A stretch of DNA of 64,000 nucleotides. Source: Flavobacterium saccharophilum (GTDB lineage: Bacteria > Bacteroidota > Bacteroidia > Flavobacteriales > Flavobacteriaceae). How positions within the stretch are numbered: position 1 is the first letter of the stretch; every line of letters starts with the position of its first letter. This document shows, one piece after another, positions 1-9,187 of this stretch. The stretch is taken from assembly GCF_900142735.1 (NCBI RefSeq), contig NZ_FRBY01000003.1:124001-188000 (forward strand), read 5' to 3'. A model generated the notes under the pieces. That model saw only the letters and a list, made by a program, of their open reading frames with translations. It had not been told where the DNA came from and did not search any database. The translations under genes were made by a program, and so were the position numbers.

Positions 1-1
1 T

Positions 2-1051
2 TATGGAACCACAGGAAATGATCAAATCGGCGATTATCAGTTCTTAAATACATATACCACATCAGGTGTTCTCTATAATGGCACTGTTGGTCTTAGACCA
101 TCAAGGCTCTTTAATCCTGATTTTGGATGGGAAACCAATAAAAAATTGGAAGTTGCCATGGAACTCGGCTTTCTGCAGGACCGTATTTTCACTACAGCTG
201 CATGGTATCAGAATCGTTCTTCGAACCAGCTTGTAGGTGTTCCTCTTCCCGGAACAACCGGCTTTACGGTGCTTCAGTCTAATTTGGATGCGACAGTCGA
301 AAATACGGGACTGGAACTTACACTACGTACACTAAATTTTAAAGGCAGTTCATTCAACTGGACTACAAGTTTGAACCTGACTTTCGCAAAAAATAAACTT
401 CTGCATTTTCCCGGACTTGAAAGCTCTCCCTACAATCAGCAGTACCGCATCGGCCAGCCGCTGAATATTGAACTGCTTTATAAGTACAAAGGGGTTAATT
501 CCCAAACTGGGGTTTACGAATTTGAAGATCTAAACAAGGATGGCAAAATATCTTTTCCAGACGACCAACAGACTATAGCAGATTTAAATCCAAAGTATTA
601 CGGAGGGCTTCAAAATCAGTTTTCCTACGAAAACCTTACACTTGATTTCCTATTTCAGTTTGTAAAGCAAAAAAACAGAACCTATCCAATGGGGCCTGCC
701 GGAATGATGTCAAATCAACAGGCAAGAATAGCAGACAGCTGGACACAGCAAGGTGATGTAAAACCGTACCAAATAGCTACAACAGGGTATAACAGTGATG
801 CATTAACAGCAGATTACCTGTATTCTGAAAGCGACGCTTCGATAACTGACGCTTCATTTATACGTCTAAAAAACATATCACTTACTTATAATGTTCCTCT
901 GCATTTAAAGGAAATGCAATGTAAGATCATGCTGCAGGGTCAGAATCTTTTGACTTTTACCAAATACGACGACGGCGATCCCGAATTTACAAGCTATGGT
1001 TTCCTGCCTCCATTAAAAGTTATAACAGCAGGAATACAATTAACATTCTAA
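2..1051 (+). CDS. SusC/RagA-family TonB-dependent outer-membrane receptor, C-terminal part
   Basis: The reading frame is open from the first complete codon of the window, so this is the last 349 residues of a protein whose plug domain and N-terminus lie upstream. It carries alternating beta-strand sequence, the late-barrel segment typical of SusC proteins (a run with DLNKDGKI and a PKYYGGLQNQF stretch near the middle) and a final strand ending in phenylalanine, the usual outer-membrane insertion signal. SusC proteins form the TonB-powered barrel of a nutrient importer and work with a SusD lid lipoprotein; here susD follows after 10 bases. The substrate cannot be read from this fragment, but a peptidase follows, which favours a peptide (RagAB-like) over a glycan. 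An internal ATG at 146 is not the start. Confidence 0.93.
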   Translation, partial: YGTTGNDQIGDYQFLNTYTTSGVLYNGTVGLRPSRLFNPDFGWETNKKLEVAMELGFLQDRIFTTAAWYQNRSSNQLVGVPLPGTTGFTVLQSNLDATVENTGLELTLRTLNFKGSSFNWTTSLNLTFAKNKLLHFPGLESSPYNQQYRIGQPLNIELLYKYKGVNSQTGVYEFEDLNKDGKISFPDDQQTIADLNPKYYGGLQNQFSYENLTLDFLFQFVKQKNRTYPMGPAGMMSNQQARIADSWTQQGDVKPYQIATTGYNSDALTADYLYSESDASITDASFIRLKNISLTYNVPLHLKEMQCKIMLQGQNLLTFTKYDDGDPEFTSYGFLPPLKVITAGIQLTF

Positions 1052-1061
1052 ATAAGTTATT

Positions 1062-2444
1062 ATGAAAACAATATATCATACCACAAAATTTGTTCTTCTA
1101 TTCTGCATTACGGCTACCACCGTATCCTGCGATTCATTTGTAGAAGTAGATCTCCCGAAATCACAATTAACCAGTACAGCTGTATTTGAAGACTATGCCA
1201 CAGCAGATGCAGCGTTGACTGATATTTACGCCAACATTCGCGATACAGGAATACTCTCAGGAGAAGGTTATGGAATTTCAAACCAATTGGGAAATTACAC
1301 AGACGAATTGACCAGTAATGAAAATCCCGGCAATACGAGCATTCCTTTTTATAACAATGCTCTTCTGCCTTCCAATACAGTGGTGGCAGGCTACTGGAAT
1401 TCGGCTTACAATCAAATATATGCCGCCAATGCCATAATTGAGGGTTTACAGACAAGCAGCAGTCTTTCTGCCGAACAGAAAAAACAGTTAAAGGGAGAAG
1501 CACTTTTTATTCGATCATTGCTGCATTTATATCTGGTTAATATTTTTGGAGACATTCCCTACATCACCCAAACTGATTACAAAAAAAATAGGGTTGTTAC
1601 CAGAATGCCGTCGTCTAAAATTTACGAAAGTATAATCCTTGATCTTGAGGAGGCAATTTTAATGCTGCCAGCTGCTGATAATCTCGAAAGATTGAGGCCA
1701 AACCAATCCGCGGCAAAAGCATTAATGGCCAGAGCATATCTTTACAATAATTCTTATCCCGAAGCCTCAAACTTGGCATCGGCTGTTCTCAATCAAGAGG
1801 AAAGATATCTTTTGGAAAATATTGATACCGTATTTCTTATAGATTCGAAAGAAACAATCTGGCAGCTGCAATCCGGAGAATCCGGCAGAAATACTGCCGA
1901 AGCATCATTTTTTACTTTTACTTCCGTTCCTCCCCCTCAGGTTTCTCTCAGTTATAACCTTGTTAATTCTTTTTCAGATAATGATCTGCGTAAAACAAAA
2001 TGGATAAAATCAGTTTCGAACGGAACTAATGTTTGGTACCACCCCTATAAATATAAAGAGAACAACGCGACAGCAGTTTCAAAAGAATACTCAGTTGTTT
2101 TGCGCTTGGGCGAACTATATCTTATCCGCGCAGAGGCCAGAGCCCGGCAGGGTGACCTAATCGGGGCAAAAGAAGATCTGAATAAAATCAGGAAACGTGC
2201 AGCACTAAACGATACAGATGCCATTAGCAAAGAAGAAATTCTCAATTCCATTCTACAGGAAAGAAGATGGGAACTGTTTACCGAACGCGGTCATCGCTTT
2301 TTTGACCTTAAACGCTTTGCGCAGCTTGACGCGGTATTAAATGGATTAAAACCGGGATGGAATACAACTGACAAACTATTTCCAATTCCTCAGACCGAAT
2401 TAAGCACAAATCCAAATCTTCGCCCTCAAAATCCGGGATATTAA
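1062..2444 (+). CDS. RagB/SusD-family nutrient-uptake outer-membrane lipoprotein
   Basis: The 460-residue length is normal for the family. The N-terminus is a lipoprotein signal with the lipobox ending TVSC, so Cys23 would be lipidated. TPR-like helices follow, and the C-terminus has the family signature (an ERRWELF motif, then GHRFFDLKR, and a final FPIP...NPNL...NPGY). SusD proteins sit as a hinged lid on the SusC barrel and help capture the substrate. The gene follows susC directly and precedes an S9 peptidase by 10 bases, so all three are probably cotranscribed. No glycan-degradation genes lie nearby. Confidence 0.95.
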   Translation: MKTIYHTTKFVLLFCITATTVSCDSFVEVDLPKSQLTSTAVFEDYATADAALTDIYANIRDTGILSGEGYGISNQLGNYTDELTSNENPGNTSIPFYNNALLPSNTVVAGYWNSAYNQIYAANAIIEGLQTSSSLSAEQKKQLKGEALFIRSLLHLYLVNIFGDIPYITQTDYKKNRVVTRMPSSKIYESIILDLEEAILMLPAADNLERLRPNQSAAKALMARAYLYNNSYPEASNLASAVLNQEERYLLENIDTVFLIDSKETIWQLQSGESGRNTAEASFFTFTSVPPPQVSLSYNLVNSFSDNDLRKTKWIKSVSNGTNVWYHPYKYKENNATAVSKEYSVVLRLGELYLIRAEARARQGDLIGAKEDLNKIRKRAALNDTDAISKEEILNSILQERRWELFTERGHRFFDLKRFAQLDAVLNGLKPGWNTTDKLFPIPQTELSTNPNLRPQNPGY

Positions 2445-2454
2445 ATCAACAGCT

Positions 2455-5121
2455 ATGTTTGCCATCTTTAATGTACATAATAGTAAAGACTTCAAGTCCT
2501 CTTTGTTGTCTTGTTCAATAGTTTTATTTTTATTTTTTATTTTGCCATTAGTAACCTGTCCCTCTTGGGGGCAGGTGGTGCAAAAAAAACAACTGACTGC
2601 TGCTGACTTCCACCTTTGGGGAGAAGTTCATCTGGATAAAATTTCATTTGATGGAAAATGGGCAAGCTATAATCTATCCTATGAAAATGGCATGGATACT
2701 TTATTTGTACGAAACATTTCAAATAATAGAACATTTGCTTTTGCAAAAGGTTATAATTCTACTTTTACACCTAGTAACTTTTTTATCTGCCAAAACGACG
2801 AGGATCTTCTAATTGAGAATTTGAAAAGCACAAAACAGGAAACTATTACAGGGGTGGTAAAGTATGCCTATTGTCCGGAAAGTAACCATTTGATTTACCT
2901 GATAGGAACTGGCCCAAAAGAAAACACTCTCATTATTCGTTCTCTTAAAGATAATACAGCTCAGGAAATCAATTTTGTAACGCAATTTTCCCTCAGCCCA
3001 AAAGGTCATCAATTAACTTATGCGACATTATCCCATAATATAAATGCATTACACATAATCGATCTTAAAAATCTAACGAATTCCAAACTTCTTTTATTGG
3101 CTCAGGAAAATCAGTTTAAAGGCATTACCTGGCAAAAAGAAGGTCGTTCGGTGGCTTTTCTTACCGCTTCCTCTGATTTTCAGATTAATGGAGTTTTTTA
3201 TTATAAGAAAGGAAATGATAAACTTTATAAACTTGATCCGCACTCACAGCCGAATTTCCCCGCTGAATCCAATATACGCTATGATGACTATTACCGGTTG
3301 ACAATCGCGGATGACGCTCACAAAGTCTTTTTCTATATTCAAAACAAAGAGGCTACGGCAAAAATAAAAAAGGAATCAGCTGTTGAAATATGGAACGCTA
3401 ATGATAAATGGATCTCCACCGAACAGATGCATAATGGTGATTTTGAGAAAATTCCAAAAATTGCACTATGGCAGCCGGATCTGGGCACATTAACTTCTGT
3501 CAATTCTGAAAAGCTGCCTGACTTTATAATCTCCAGAGATTTTAAATATGCCATCTTATCAAATCCGACTGACTATGAACCACAATTCAATTCTGAATGC
3601 TCAAAGGATTATTACATAATGGACCTTAGCAATTTAGAAATAAAACTTTTTCTGCAGAAACTGCCCAGTTTGGACGGGGAATTAATACTTTCTGCTGCAG
3701 GAAAATATATCGCCTATTTCAAGGAAAATAACTGGTGGGTCTATAATATTCAAACAGGTACGCATAATAACATCACTGCAAAAATAGGTGCTAAATTTAA
3801 AGGTAAGGAGCGTACACTAGCACCGGAGTCTGTTTGTGGAAGTCCTGGCTGGAGCAATGATGACAAAGAAATTCTGTTATATGATCAGTACGATATTTGG
3901 GCTGTTTCCCCACAGGGAACTTCCTTCAAAAGGCTGACCCGGGGAAGAGAAGCGAAGATCCGATACCGAATTGCCGCATATACTTATAATTCATTAGGGA
4001 GTACTGTTTTCCATGGTCAAGATTCAAGAACTTTTGACTTGGAAAAAAACTTATTCTTACGGGCTAATGGGCAGGATGAAAAAACCGGTTTTTTTAAATG
4101 GAAAAATAAGACTGGTGAAGTACCAATTGTTTTCGCTAACAGCTTTGTGGATGAATTAAAATACAATTCAGATGAAATAAACTTTTATTTCCGTGAACAA
4201 AAATTTGACCAGTCACCTTTGCTTATTGTAAAACCGTTTTCCTCTAAAGGAAAAACTTTTTTTAAAAGCAACCCTCAACAACAAAAATATTTTTGGGGCA
4301 GGTCAGAATTAATTGAATATGAGAACTCAAAAGGCCAGAAATTAAAAGGTGCGCTATTCTATCCGGCTGGATATGATCCCGAAAAAAAATATCCAATGAT
4401 TATAAATATTTATGAGATTCAGTCAGATGAACTTCATGTCTATGACAATCCAAGCCTGTACAATGAGAATGGTTTTAATATTTCTGTTTTTACTTGTAAT
4501 GGCTATTTTGTTTTTTTACCTGATATTATACTCGAAGAACAAAGCCCGGGATTATCAGCAACAGACTGCGTTATATCAGCAACTAAAAAAATAGTGGAAA
4601 AAGCAATAATTGATCCTGAGAAAATTGGGCTCATGGGACATTCTTTCGGAGGCTATGAATCTTCATTTATTATTACACAAACACCAATGTTTGCAGCTGC
4701 AATTGCCAGTGGAGCCATTACAGATTTAAACAGTTTTTATCATACTGTCAGTCAGCTCGATGGGAGACCCGATATGTGGAGATTTCAAAGCGTACAATGG
4801 AATATGAATAAAACACCCTATGAAGCTTTATCAATTTATAATGCTAATTCCCCAATTATCCATGTTGATAAAATCAGTACACCGGTTCTGTTATGGTCGG
4901 GCAAACAAGATAAAACAGTTGATATACACCAAAGTTTAGAGTATTATCTAGCGCTTCGCAGATTAGGCAAAAAAAGCATATTGTTACTTTATCCTAATGA
5001 AGAACATCTTATTTTGAAACCGCTAAATCAAAGCAATCTTACTCAGCGAATTTTGCAATGGTTTGACTATTATTTAAAAGACGACAAATCTATCAGTTGG
5101 ATTAACGATGGCACTAAATAA
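2455..5121 (+). CDS. Secreted S9-family (prolyl oligopeptidase-like) serine peptidase
   Basis: The 888-residue protein has an N-terminal hydrophobic segment (about residues 15-38) consistent with export to the periplasm. Residues 40-600 look like the beta-propeller region of dipeptidyl-peptidase-IV/acylaminoacyl-peptidase relatives, and residues 620-880 form the alpha/beta-hydrolase domain. The nucleophile motif GHSFGGYES places the catalytic serine at 730. The likely partners are Asp819 (in SGKQDKTVD) and His851 (in NEEHLIL). Such enzymes cleave short peptides and often trim imported peptides. It is the last gene of the susCD operon and ends in a terminator hairpin, so it is probably the peptide-processing partner of the importer. 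Substrate specificity is not visible. Confidence 0.9.
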   Translation: MFAIFNVHNSKDFKSSLLSCSIVLFLFFILPLVTCPSWGQVVQKKQLTAADFHLWGEVHLDKISFDGKWASYNLSYENGMDTLFVRNISNNRTFAFAKGYNSTFTPSNFFICQNDEDLLIENLKSTKQETITGVVKYAYCPESNHLIYLIGTGPKENTLIIRSLKDNTAQEINFVTQFSLSPKGHQLTYATLSHNINALHIIDLKNLTNSKLLLLAQENQFKGITWQKEGRSVAFLTASSDFQINGVFYYKKGNDKLYKLDPHSQPNFPAESNIRYDDYYRLTIADDAHKVFFYIQNKEATAKIKKESAVEIWNANDKWISTEQMHNGDFEKIPKIALWQPDLGTLTSVNSEKLPDFIISRDFKYAILSNPTDYEPQFNSECSKDYYIMDLSNLEIKLFLQKLPSLDGELILSAAGKYIAYFKENNWWVYNIQTGTHNNITAKIGAKFKGKERTLAPESVCGSPGWSNDDKEILLYDQYDIWAVSPQGTSFKRLTRGREAKIRYRIAAYTYNSLGSTVFHGQDSRTFDLEKNLFLRANGQDEKTGFFKWKNKTGEVPIVFANSFVDELKYNSDEINFYFREQKFDQSPLLIVKPFSSKGKTFFKSNPQQQKYFWGRSELIEYENSKGQKLKGALFYPAGYDPEKKYPMIINIYEIQSDELHVYDNPSLYNENGFNISVFTCNGYFVFLPDIILEEQSPGLSATDCVISATKKIVEKAIIDPEKIGLMGHSFGGYESSFIITQTPMFAAAIASGAITDLNSFYHTVSQLDGRPDMWRFQSVQWNMNKTPYEALSIYNANSPIIHVDKISTPVLLWSGKQDKTVDIHQSLEYYLALRRLGKKSILLLYPNEEHLILKPLNQSNLTQRILQWFDYYLKDDKSISWINDGTK

Positions 5122-5139
5122 ATTGTATTAGTAACAGAG

Positions 5140-5179
5140 AAAAACCATACAGTTCCATTTCGAAATGTATGGTTTTTTT
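5140..5179. terminator. Bidirectional rho-independent terminator
   Basis: The arms AAAAACCATAC (5140-5150) and GTATGGTTTTT (5167-5177) pair perfectly over 11 bases and are followed by a T run on the plus strand and a matching A run on the minus strand. It sits between two converging genes, the S9 peptidase and the first DUF6520 peptide, and can stop both. Confidence 0.85.
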
Positions 5180-5201
5180 AGAGTAATAAACATTTCCATC
5201 A

Positions 5202-5477
5202 TTATGGGCGATATAACGGTTGTAGGCAATTGTTTTGGGCGTCCTTTTGATATGCTACAGGTCCTGATAATCCTGAAACCCGGCAAAGAGCTGTCCCAAG
5301 ATCATTACAATTGACCGCAATATCCGTACACTTTCCATCCGGACTGACAGGGTAGCCTATTAATGGTAGAGCAGTAATTTTTGCGGTCCCTTTTTCCATA
5401 GCTGTTGATATAAATGCTCCAGAAATTCCAAAGGCTATTATAGTAATTGGCAGAATATTTTTTAATGATTTTTTCAT
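5202..5477 (-). CDS. DUF6520-family small secreted peptide, copy A
   Basis: The 91-residue product has a short N-terminal hydrophobic helix (residues 8-25, signal or anchor). A mature part follows with four cysteines at 50, 57, 65 and 84 and an unusually conserved end (KDAQNNCxQPLYRP). It is a paralogue of the next gene upstream, with the cysteine pattern and C-terminus almost identical while the middle diverges. The even number of cysteines suggests two disulfides in the periplasm or outside the cell. Function is unknown; the family is common in flavobacteria, often in several copies next to MauE/DoxX proteins, as here. The hairpin at its 3' side is shared with the converging peptidase. Confidence 0.85.
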   Translation of the reverse strand: MKKSLKNILPITIIAFGISGAFISTAMEKGTAKITALPLIGYPVSPDGKCTDIAVNCNDLGTALCRVSGLSGPVAYQKDAQNNCLQPLYRP

Positions 5478-5517
5478 GATTTTTGACTTTTAATGCTGTT
5501 GTAAAACTAATTGGATC

Positions 5518-5552
5518 AAAAAAACAATGCAGCTCCAAATGGAACTGCATTG
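5518..5552 (-). terminator. Terminator downstream of DUF6520 copy B
   Basis: On the minus strand a stem of about 12 bases (5541-5552 pairing with 5525-5536, one mismatch, loop ATTT) is followed by a run of T (5518-5524). It lies between the two DUF6520 genes, so the upstream copy B has its own terminator and copy A is probably transcribed separately or by readthrough. Confidence 0.75.
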
Positions 5553-5583
5553 CCCTTTTGATCTGAACTTTAGTACTTGCATC

Positions 5584-5862
5584 TTATGGACGATACAATG
5601 GTTGTACACAATTATTTTGTGCATCTTTGTTATATGCCACAGGTCCTGAACTAACTCCAAGTCGGCAAATGAAAGTACTAGGGGTATCACTACAGTTCAC
5701 TGGTGTGTCTGTACATTTACCCTGAGCATTTGCAAGATATCCAATCTTAGGCGGAGCAACACTTTTCGCTGCATTTTGCATAGAGGTTGTTACAAAAGCT
5801 CCTGAAATTCCTAACACGGCAACTGCAATAGGTGCCATGTTTCTAATAAATAACTTTTTCAT
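5584..5862 (-). CDS. DUF6520-family small secreted peptide, copy B
   Basis: This 92-residue paralogue of copy A has a positively charged start, a hydrophobic helix at residues 10-27, cysteines at 50, 57, 66 and 85, and the same C-terminal block (AYxKDAQNNCxQPLYRP). The GKCTD...VNC and GISGAF segments are also shared. The hydrophobic helix is the expected export signal, although no clear signal-peptidase site is visible. It lies 100 bases downstream of the MauE-like gene in the same direction. The role of the family is not known; a secreted disulfide-bonded peptide is the simplest reading. Confidence 0.87.
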   Translation of the reverse strand: MKKLFIRNMAPIAVAVLGISGAFVTTSMQNAAKSVAPPKIGYLANAQGKCTDTPVNCSDTPSTFICRLGVSSGPVAYNKDAQNNCVQPLYRP

Positions 5863-5962
5863 GGTATTAAATTTTAAATTATTATTTGATCTACTTTTTT
5901 TTACAGGTGTTCGATCTTCTTCCTGACACTGATCAGTATATTATTCATTTTAAATATGAAAT

Positions 5963-7507
5963 TTAATTAAGTTTCATTTCTTTTTTAAGGACAGGCCGTA
6001 TCTCGTAGACCACAAGGTTATTGCCTATCAGCGCATACAAATGTGAAGGAGTTACCATAAAAGAATTAAGCTTGTTGCTTTCAGTATGGAATATTGGAAA
6101 ACTCATTAAATAGGATTTCCTATTCAAATCATATACATCGATGATAAAGGATTTTTCCCATAACTTGTCATTTTCAAATTTTCCTTTTACCTCGGAGTGA
6201 ACAAAAAGTAAATTTTTACAGACAGCGGCATGTGCATTTACACTAAATGGCGGCGATGACATGGCAAATTGTTTTCCATTATTAAGCGATGCTACTTTTA
6301 TTTTGGCATGAGTAATTGTGTCTATCGTATGACTTCTATAAACTAATTTTCCCCTCCGATCGATAACCATAAATTCATTGCGGTAATAGTACAGGTAGAT
6401 AGTTTTTTTTAATTCCTCACTAAAAAGTATAGTCCCGTCTGTATCAAATATCCCGCCGCCCTGCGCCTGCAGCAGGTCCCTGTGGTAAATTATTTTGGGA
6501 TCACTCTCACCGTTAAAAGTTCCCAGAACATTTGCCGCATTTTTCGCATTATTGGACCTGAATGCTATTGTGGAGCTGTCAACAGGCGAAACTAGAGTAA
6601 AATATGGAATACCTTTGAGCTCTTTTGTTACTTTCCAGTTAGATATCCTTCCTCTAAATATAGCCGGAACTGAACCGTCCGTCAGATAAAAATACCGACC
6701 CCTAACTAAAATCTTTACGCTCCTAAAAGGGATTTTTTGAGGATCAAAAACAATAGTGTTCTTTTTTGAATTTTGAATGCCGGCATCAACTGATAGAATA
6801 TGCAGCGGATCAGTAAAGTTCCCAAGAAATACCTTATTATTGTAAGAGCCTGCAAGATAATAGGAATTAAATTTTAAATCTTTTGCAGAGATAAACACAA
6901 CCGGATGCTGTGAATATCGTCTTATGAATGGGTTATCATGATGCATTATATCTTCCGAACTCAGGAATAAAATTATAACGGTGCCGGCGCTCAAGACAAC
7001 TGTAGCAGAAATCCATTTGACGGATTTAAGAAGGCTCGAACTATTGTCATGCCCATCCGGGGAATTACTGAAAATGATCGCTACCGTGGTAAGAATCATA
7101 AATACAATATTAAAAATCAAATGCACATTCCAGCTCATTTTTTCCAATATGCCGCCACATGAACAAGGAACAAAAGAACTGTAATGCAGTATGATAAATA
7201 TATAAGCTGTAAACATTGTCATCAAACTTAATGACGCTATCAAGCCTTTCTTGCGGGATGTCGGAATGATAAGCATTAGTACTATTAGCAGTTCAACAAT
7301 CGGAACCAACCATGAAACCCAGGAAGCAAATGCGCTTAAGAGGGGCGACTGCCCTAACTGAACCTGGAAATTCTCAAAATCTAATAATTTGCTTACTGCA
7401 GCATAAACAAAAAGCAGTATATAAAGTAGAGTTACTACTTCAGTTATATATAATCTTAATTTAGTATTTGCAATAAGTATCATAATACAGTACATTGAAA
7501 TCGACAA
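5963..7507 (-). CDS. MauE/DoxX-family redox-associated membrane protein with periplasmic C-terminal domain
   Basis: The first ~150 residues contain four membrane helices with the pattern of MauE/DoxX proteins, including a VYAAVSKLLDFENF start and a cysteine motif PCSCGG before the fourth helix. A fifth helix (about 160-180) leads into a ~330-residue soluble domain rich in beta strands, possibly a propeller, presumably periplasmic. MauE-type proteins take part in disulfide formation or methylamine-dehydrogenase maturation. Here the neighbour genes encode four-cysteine peptides, so a role in their oxidation is plausible but inferred. An alternative start eight codons downstream is possible. Confidence 0.8.
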   Translation of the reverse strand: MSISMYCIMILIANTKLRLYITEVVTLLYILLFVYAAVSKLLDFENFQVQLGQSPLLSAFASWVSWLVPIVELLIVLMLIIPTSRKKGLIASLSLMTMFTAYIFIILHYSSFVPCSCGGILEKMSWNVHLIFNIVFMILTTVAIIFSNSPDGHDNSSSLLKSVKWISATVVLSAGTVIILFLSSEDIMHHDNPFIRRYSQHPVVFISAKDLKFNSYYLAGSYNNKVFLGNFTDPLHILSVDAGIQNSKKNTIVFDPQKIPFRSVKILVRGRYFYLTDGSVPAIFRGRISNWKVTKELKGIPYFTLVSPVDSSTIAFRSNNAKNAANVLGTFNGESDPKIIYHRDLLQAQGGGIFDTDGTILFSEELKKTIYLYYYRNEFMVIDRRGKLVYRSHTIDTITHAKIKVASLNNGKQFAMSSPPFSVNAHAAVCKNLLFVHSEVKGKFENDKLWEKSFIIDVYDLNRKSYLMSFPIFHTESNKLNSFMVTPSHLYALIGNNLVVYEIRPVLKKEMKLN

Positions 7508-7592
7508 TGTAAAATTGAGATTTTCAAGTCAATAACACTTGTACTATCGGGAGCGATACTTACTCAGGAAGGATTTATATCGCCTGCAAGAC

Positions 7593-8516
7593 TTAATTCT
7601 CCGTTTTATTCCGGGCGAGCTCTTTTGGAGAAAATCCAAAACGTTTTTTAAACGATTTAGAAAAGTTTGGATAACTGTTAAAGCCGTTCATAAATGAAAT
7701 ATTTTTTAGAGGAATATCTGTCTGCTCAATCATGAGATAAGCTCTTTTGAGCCGCTCCTCAGTATAAAACTGGTAAATGCTTGTATGGAAAAAATATCTG
7801 AATCCATCCTTAAGTTTGAAATCATTAGTACCGAACTGCCTTGCAAGGTCCTTTATCGATGGCAGGGGTTCTGCTAAGTTCGCTAATATGTAATCGTATA
7901 CTCTTTGTACTAAGCGTGCATCTGTTTTCGTCAAATTGTGATGGCGTCCTAATTTTATTCCGAATGGTTCGGTAGAAGTTTCGTTAACCTGAAGAAAAGG
8001 GGCCACGAAACTTAATGCGATGAAGCTTCCCTCCGACAATCGAGATACCGAACACTGTGCGCTTACAGTTAGTTTTTTGAAGGTTATAAAATTTAATGTA
8101 ATAATTTCACCAGATAGAAGCCTTTCTTTTATTGCATTTCTTTCGACATCCGATATTTTGGATATTTCCTCGTCTTCAATCTTTAAAAAATCATGGATGG
8201 GCCTGTCGATCATATTTTTAGCGTCAAAGCCTAAAATTTCCAAAGCACCCTGATTCACATTTTTTATGCGATTATTTTCATCTAGAATAAATATTGCAAG
8301 AGTTGCCATCCTGTGCGTAATATATGGATTAACAAACCCGGAATGAAATGCGGACTCCTTAAGTTCCTCGGCGACCATATTAACCAGGACAACTAAAGTT
8401 TCAATTTCGTCATCATAACTGCTTAAGGGAATATGGTTATTGAAATTGCCCCTTGCCATTTCAAATAACATCTTGTGCATGGATACCATCCGCTGAAGGT
8501 TGTGAGGGCTTTTCAT
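7593..8516 (-). CDS. Soluble HAMP-like/PAS/AraC-type transcriptional regulator
   Basis: The 307-residue protein has no membrane helix. Residues 8-55 resemble a HAMP helix pair (ARGNFNNHI ... YDDEIETL). Residues 75-170 look like a PAS domain (AIFILDENNRIKNVNQGALEILGF). Residues 205-302 are a two-helix-turn-helix AraC domain ending in the family motif GFNSYPNFSKSFKKRFGFSPKELA. It would sense a ligand or partner through PAS and bind DNA as tandem half-sites. A striking array of four AraC-like half-sites lies about 500 bases upstream of its start, beyond the STAS-like gene. A STAS-like protein is encoded just upstream in the same direction and may be its partner. Confidence 0.87.
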   Translation of the reverse strand: MKSPHNLQRMVSMHKMLFEMARGNFNNHIPLSSYDDEIETLVVLVNMVAEELKESAFHSGFVNPYITHRMATLAIFILDENNRIKNVNQGALEILGFDAKNMIDRPIHDFLKIEDEEISKISDVERNAIKERLLSGEIITLNFITFKKLTVSAQCSVSRLSEGSFIALSFVAPFLQVNETSTEPFGIKLGRHHNLTKTDARLVQRVYDYILANLAEPLPSIKDLARQFGTNDFKLKDGFRYFFHTSIYQFYTEERLKRAYLMIEQTDIPLKNISFMNGFNSYPNFSKSFKKRFGFSPKELARNKTEN

Positions 8517-8561
8517 CTACGTTAATTTTTATATACTTCTGTCTACGTGTTTATGTTGTTA

Positions 8562-8945
8562 TTAAACGAAGTCCTTTAGATATTCCAATGCCTCATTCTC
8601 AACGGTAAATATACGGGTGGGAACGGACGGCCTGCTGATTTCCAGATAAAAAGTGCTCATAGTTATAGAAACATTTTCACTGCCAATCAGAGCGACTGCT
8701 TTAGCAAGCAGTGATCCTGACTTGGCCAGATAGTCCCTGGCTGCCTTGTCAATTGATATTATTCCCCTGGTATCGCAAAACACACATAGATACCTATCAT
8801 TTTGAAATGCAATCCTGTCCGCAACTACGCGCATTGCTACCTGCAAATCAATTGCTGTATTAGCTTTATATTCGAAAAAGAGGATGCCATTTTCTATCCA
8901 AAACCTTGCATTTTGATTCTCAAAAGATTCATATGAGGCAATCAT
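8562..8945 (-). CDS. STAS/SpoIIAA-like small protein
   Basis: The 127-residue soluble protein has the alternating beta-alpha pattern of SpoIIAA/STAS folds: a first strand pair (NARFWIENGILFFEY), a helix, a strand with CVFCDTRGI where STAS proteins carry the switch residue, and a final helix ending EALEYLKDFV. Such proteins in Bacteroidetes are small regulatory partners. It is 45 bases upstream of the PAS/AraC gene in the same orientation, so the two are probably cotranscribed. Assignment rests on predicted fold only. Confidence 0.65.
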   Translation of the reverse strand: MIASYESFENQNARFWIENGILFFEYKANTAIDLQVAMRVVADRIAFQNDRYLCVFCDTRGIISIDKAARDYLAKSGSLLAKAVALIGSENVSITMSTFYLEISRPSVPTRIFTVENEALEYLKDFV

Positions 8946-9003
8946 GACGTGTTTATTTAAAACTGAAATTTAACAAAATTATAAAGATTTAGAAACATTA
9001 TTA

Positions 9004-9074
9004 TTGTCAAATGTGGATTAATTCTTGCAAAACTAAGCAATTTGTTGTCAAATCGGGAATTACGCTTGCCAAAT
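9004..9074 (+). promoter_or_regulatory. Array of four tandem operator half-sites
   Basis: Four copies of a nine-base motif close to TTGYCAAAT lie in the same orientation: TTGTCAAAT (9004), TTGCAAAAC (9025), TTGTCAAAT (9045) and TTGCCAAAT (9066). The steps are 21, 20 and 21 bases, which is two helical turns each, so all face one side of the DNA. Tandem half-sites at ~21-base spacing are the usual target of dimeric AraC-family regulators. The array sits between the STAS/AraC operon (minus) and the PLP-GNAT gene (plus), whose start is 114 bases downstream. Confidence 0.7.
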
Positions 9075-9187
9075 TGGGAGTAAAATATGTGTAAGTAAAA
9101 GTAGTTTCATTTTTTATAAGGAATTTTAACTATCAATTTTCGAAACCCACCTAACAATTAAATCAAAAACTTAAAATCTTATAAAAA

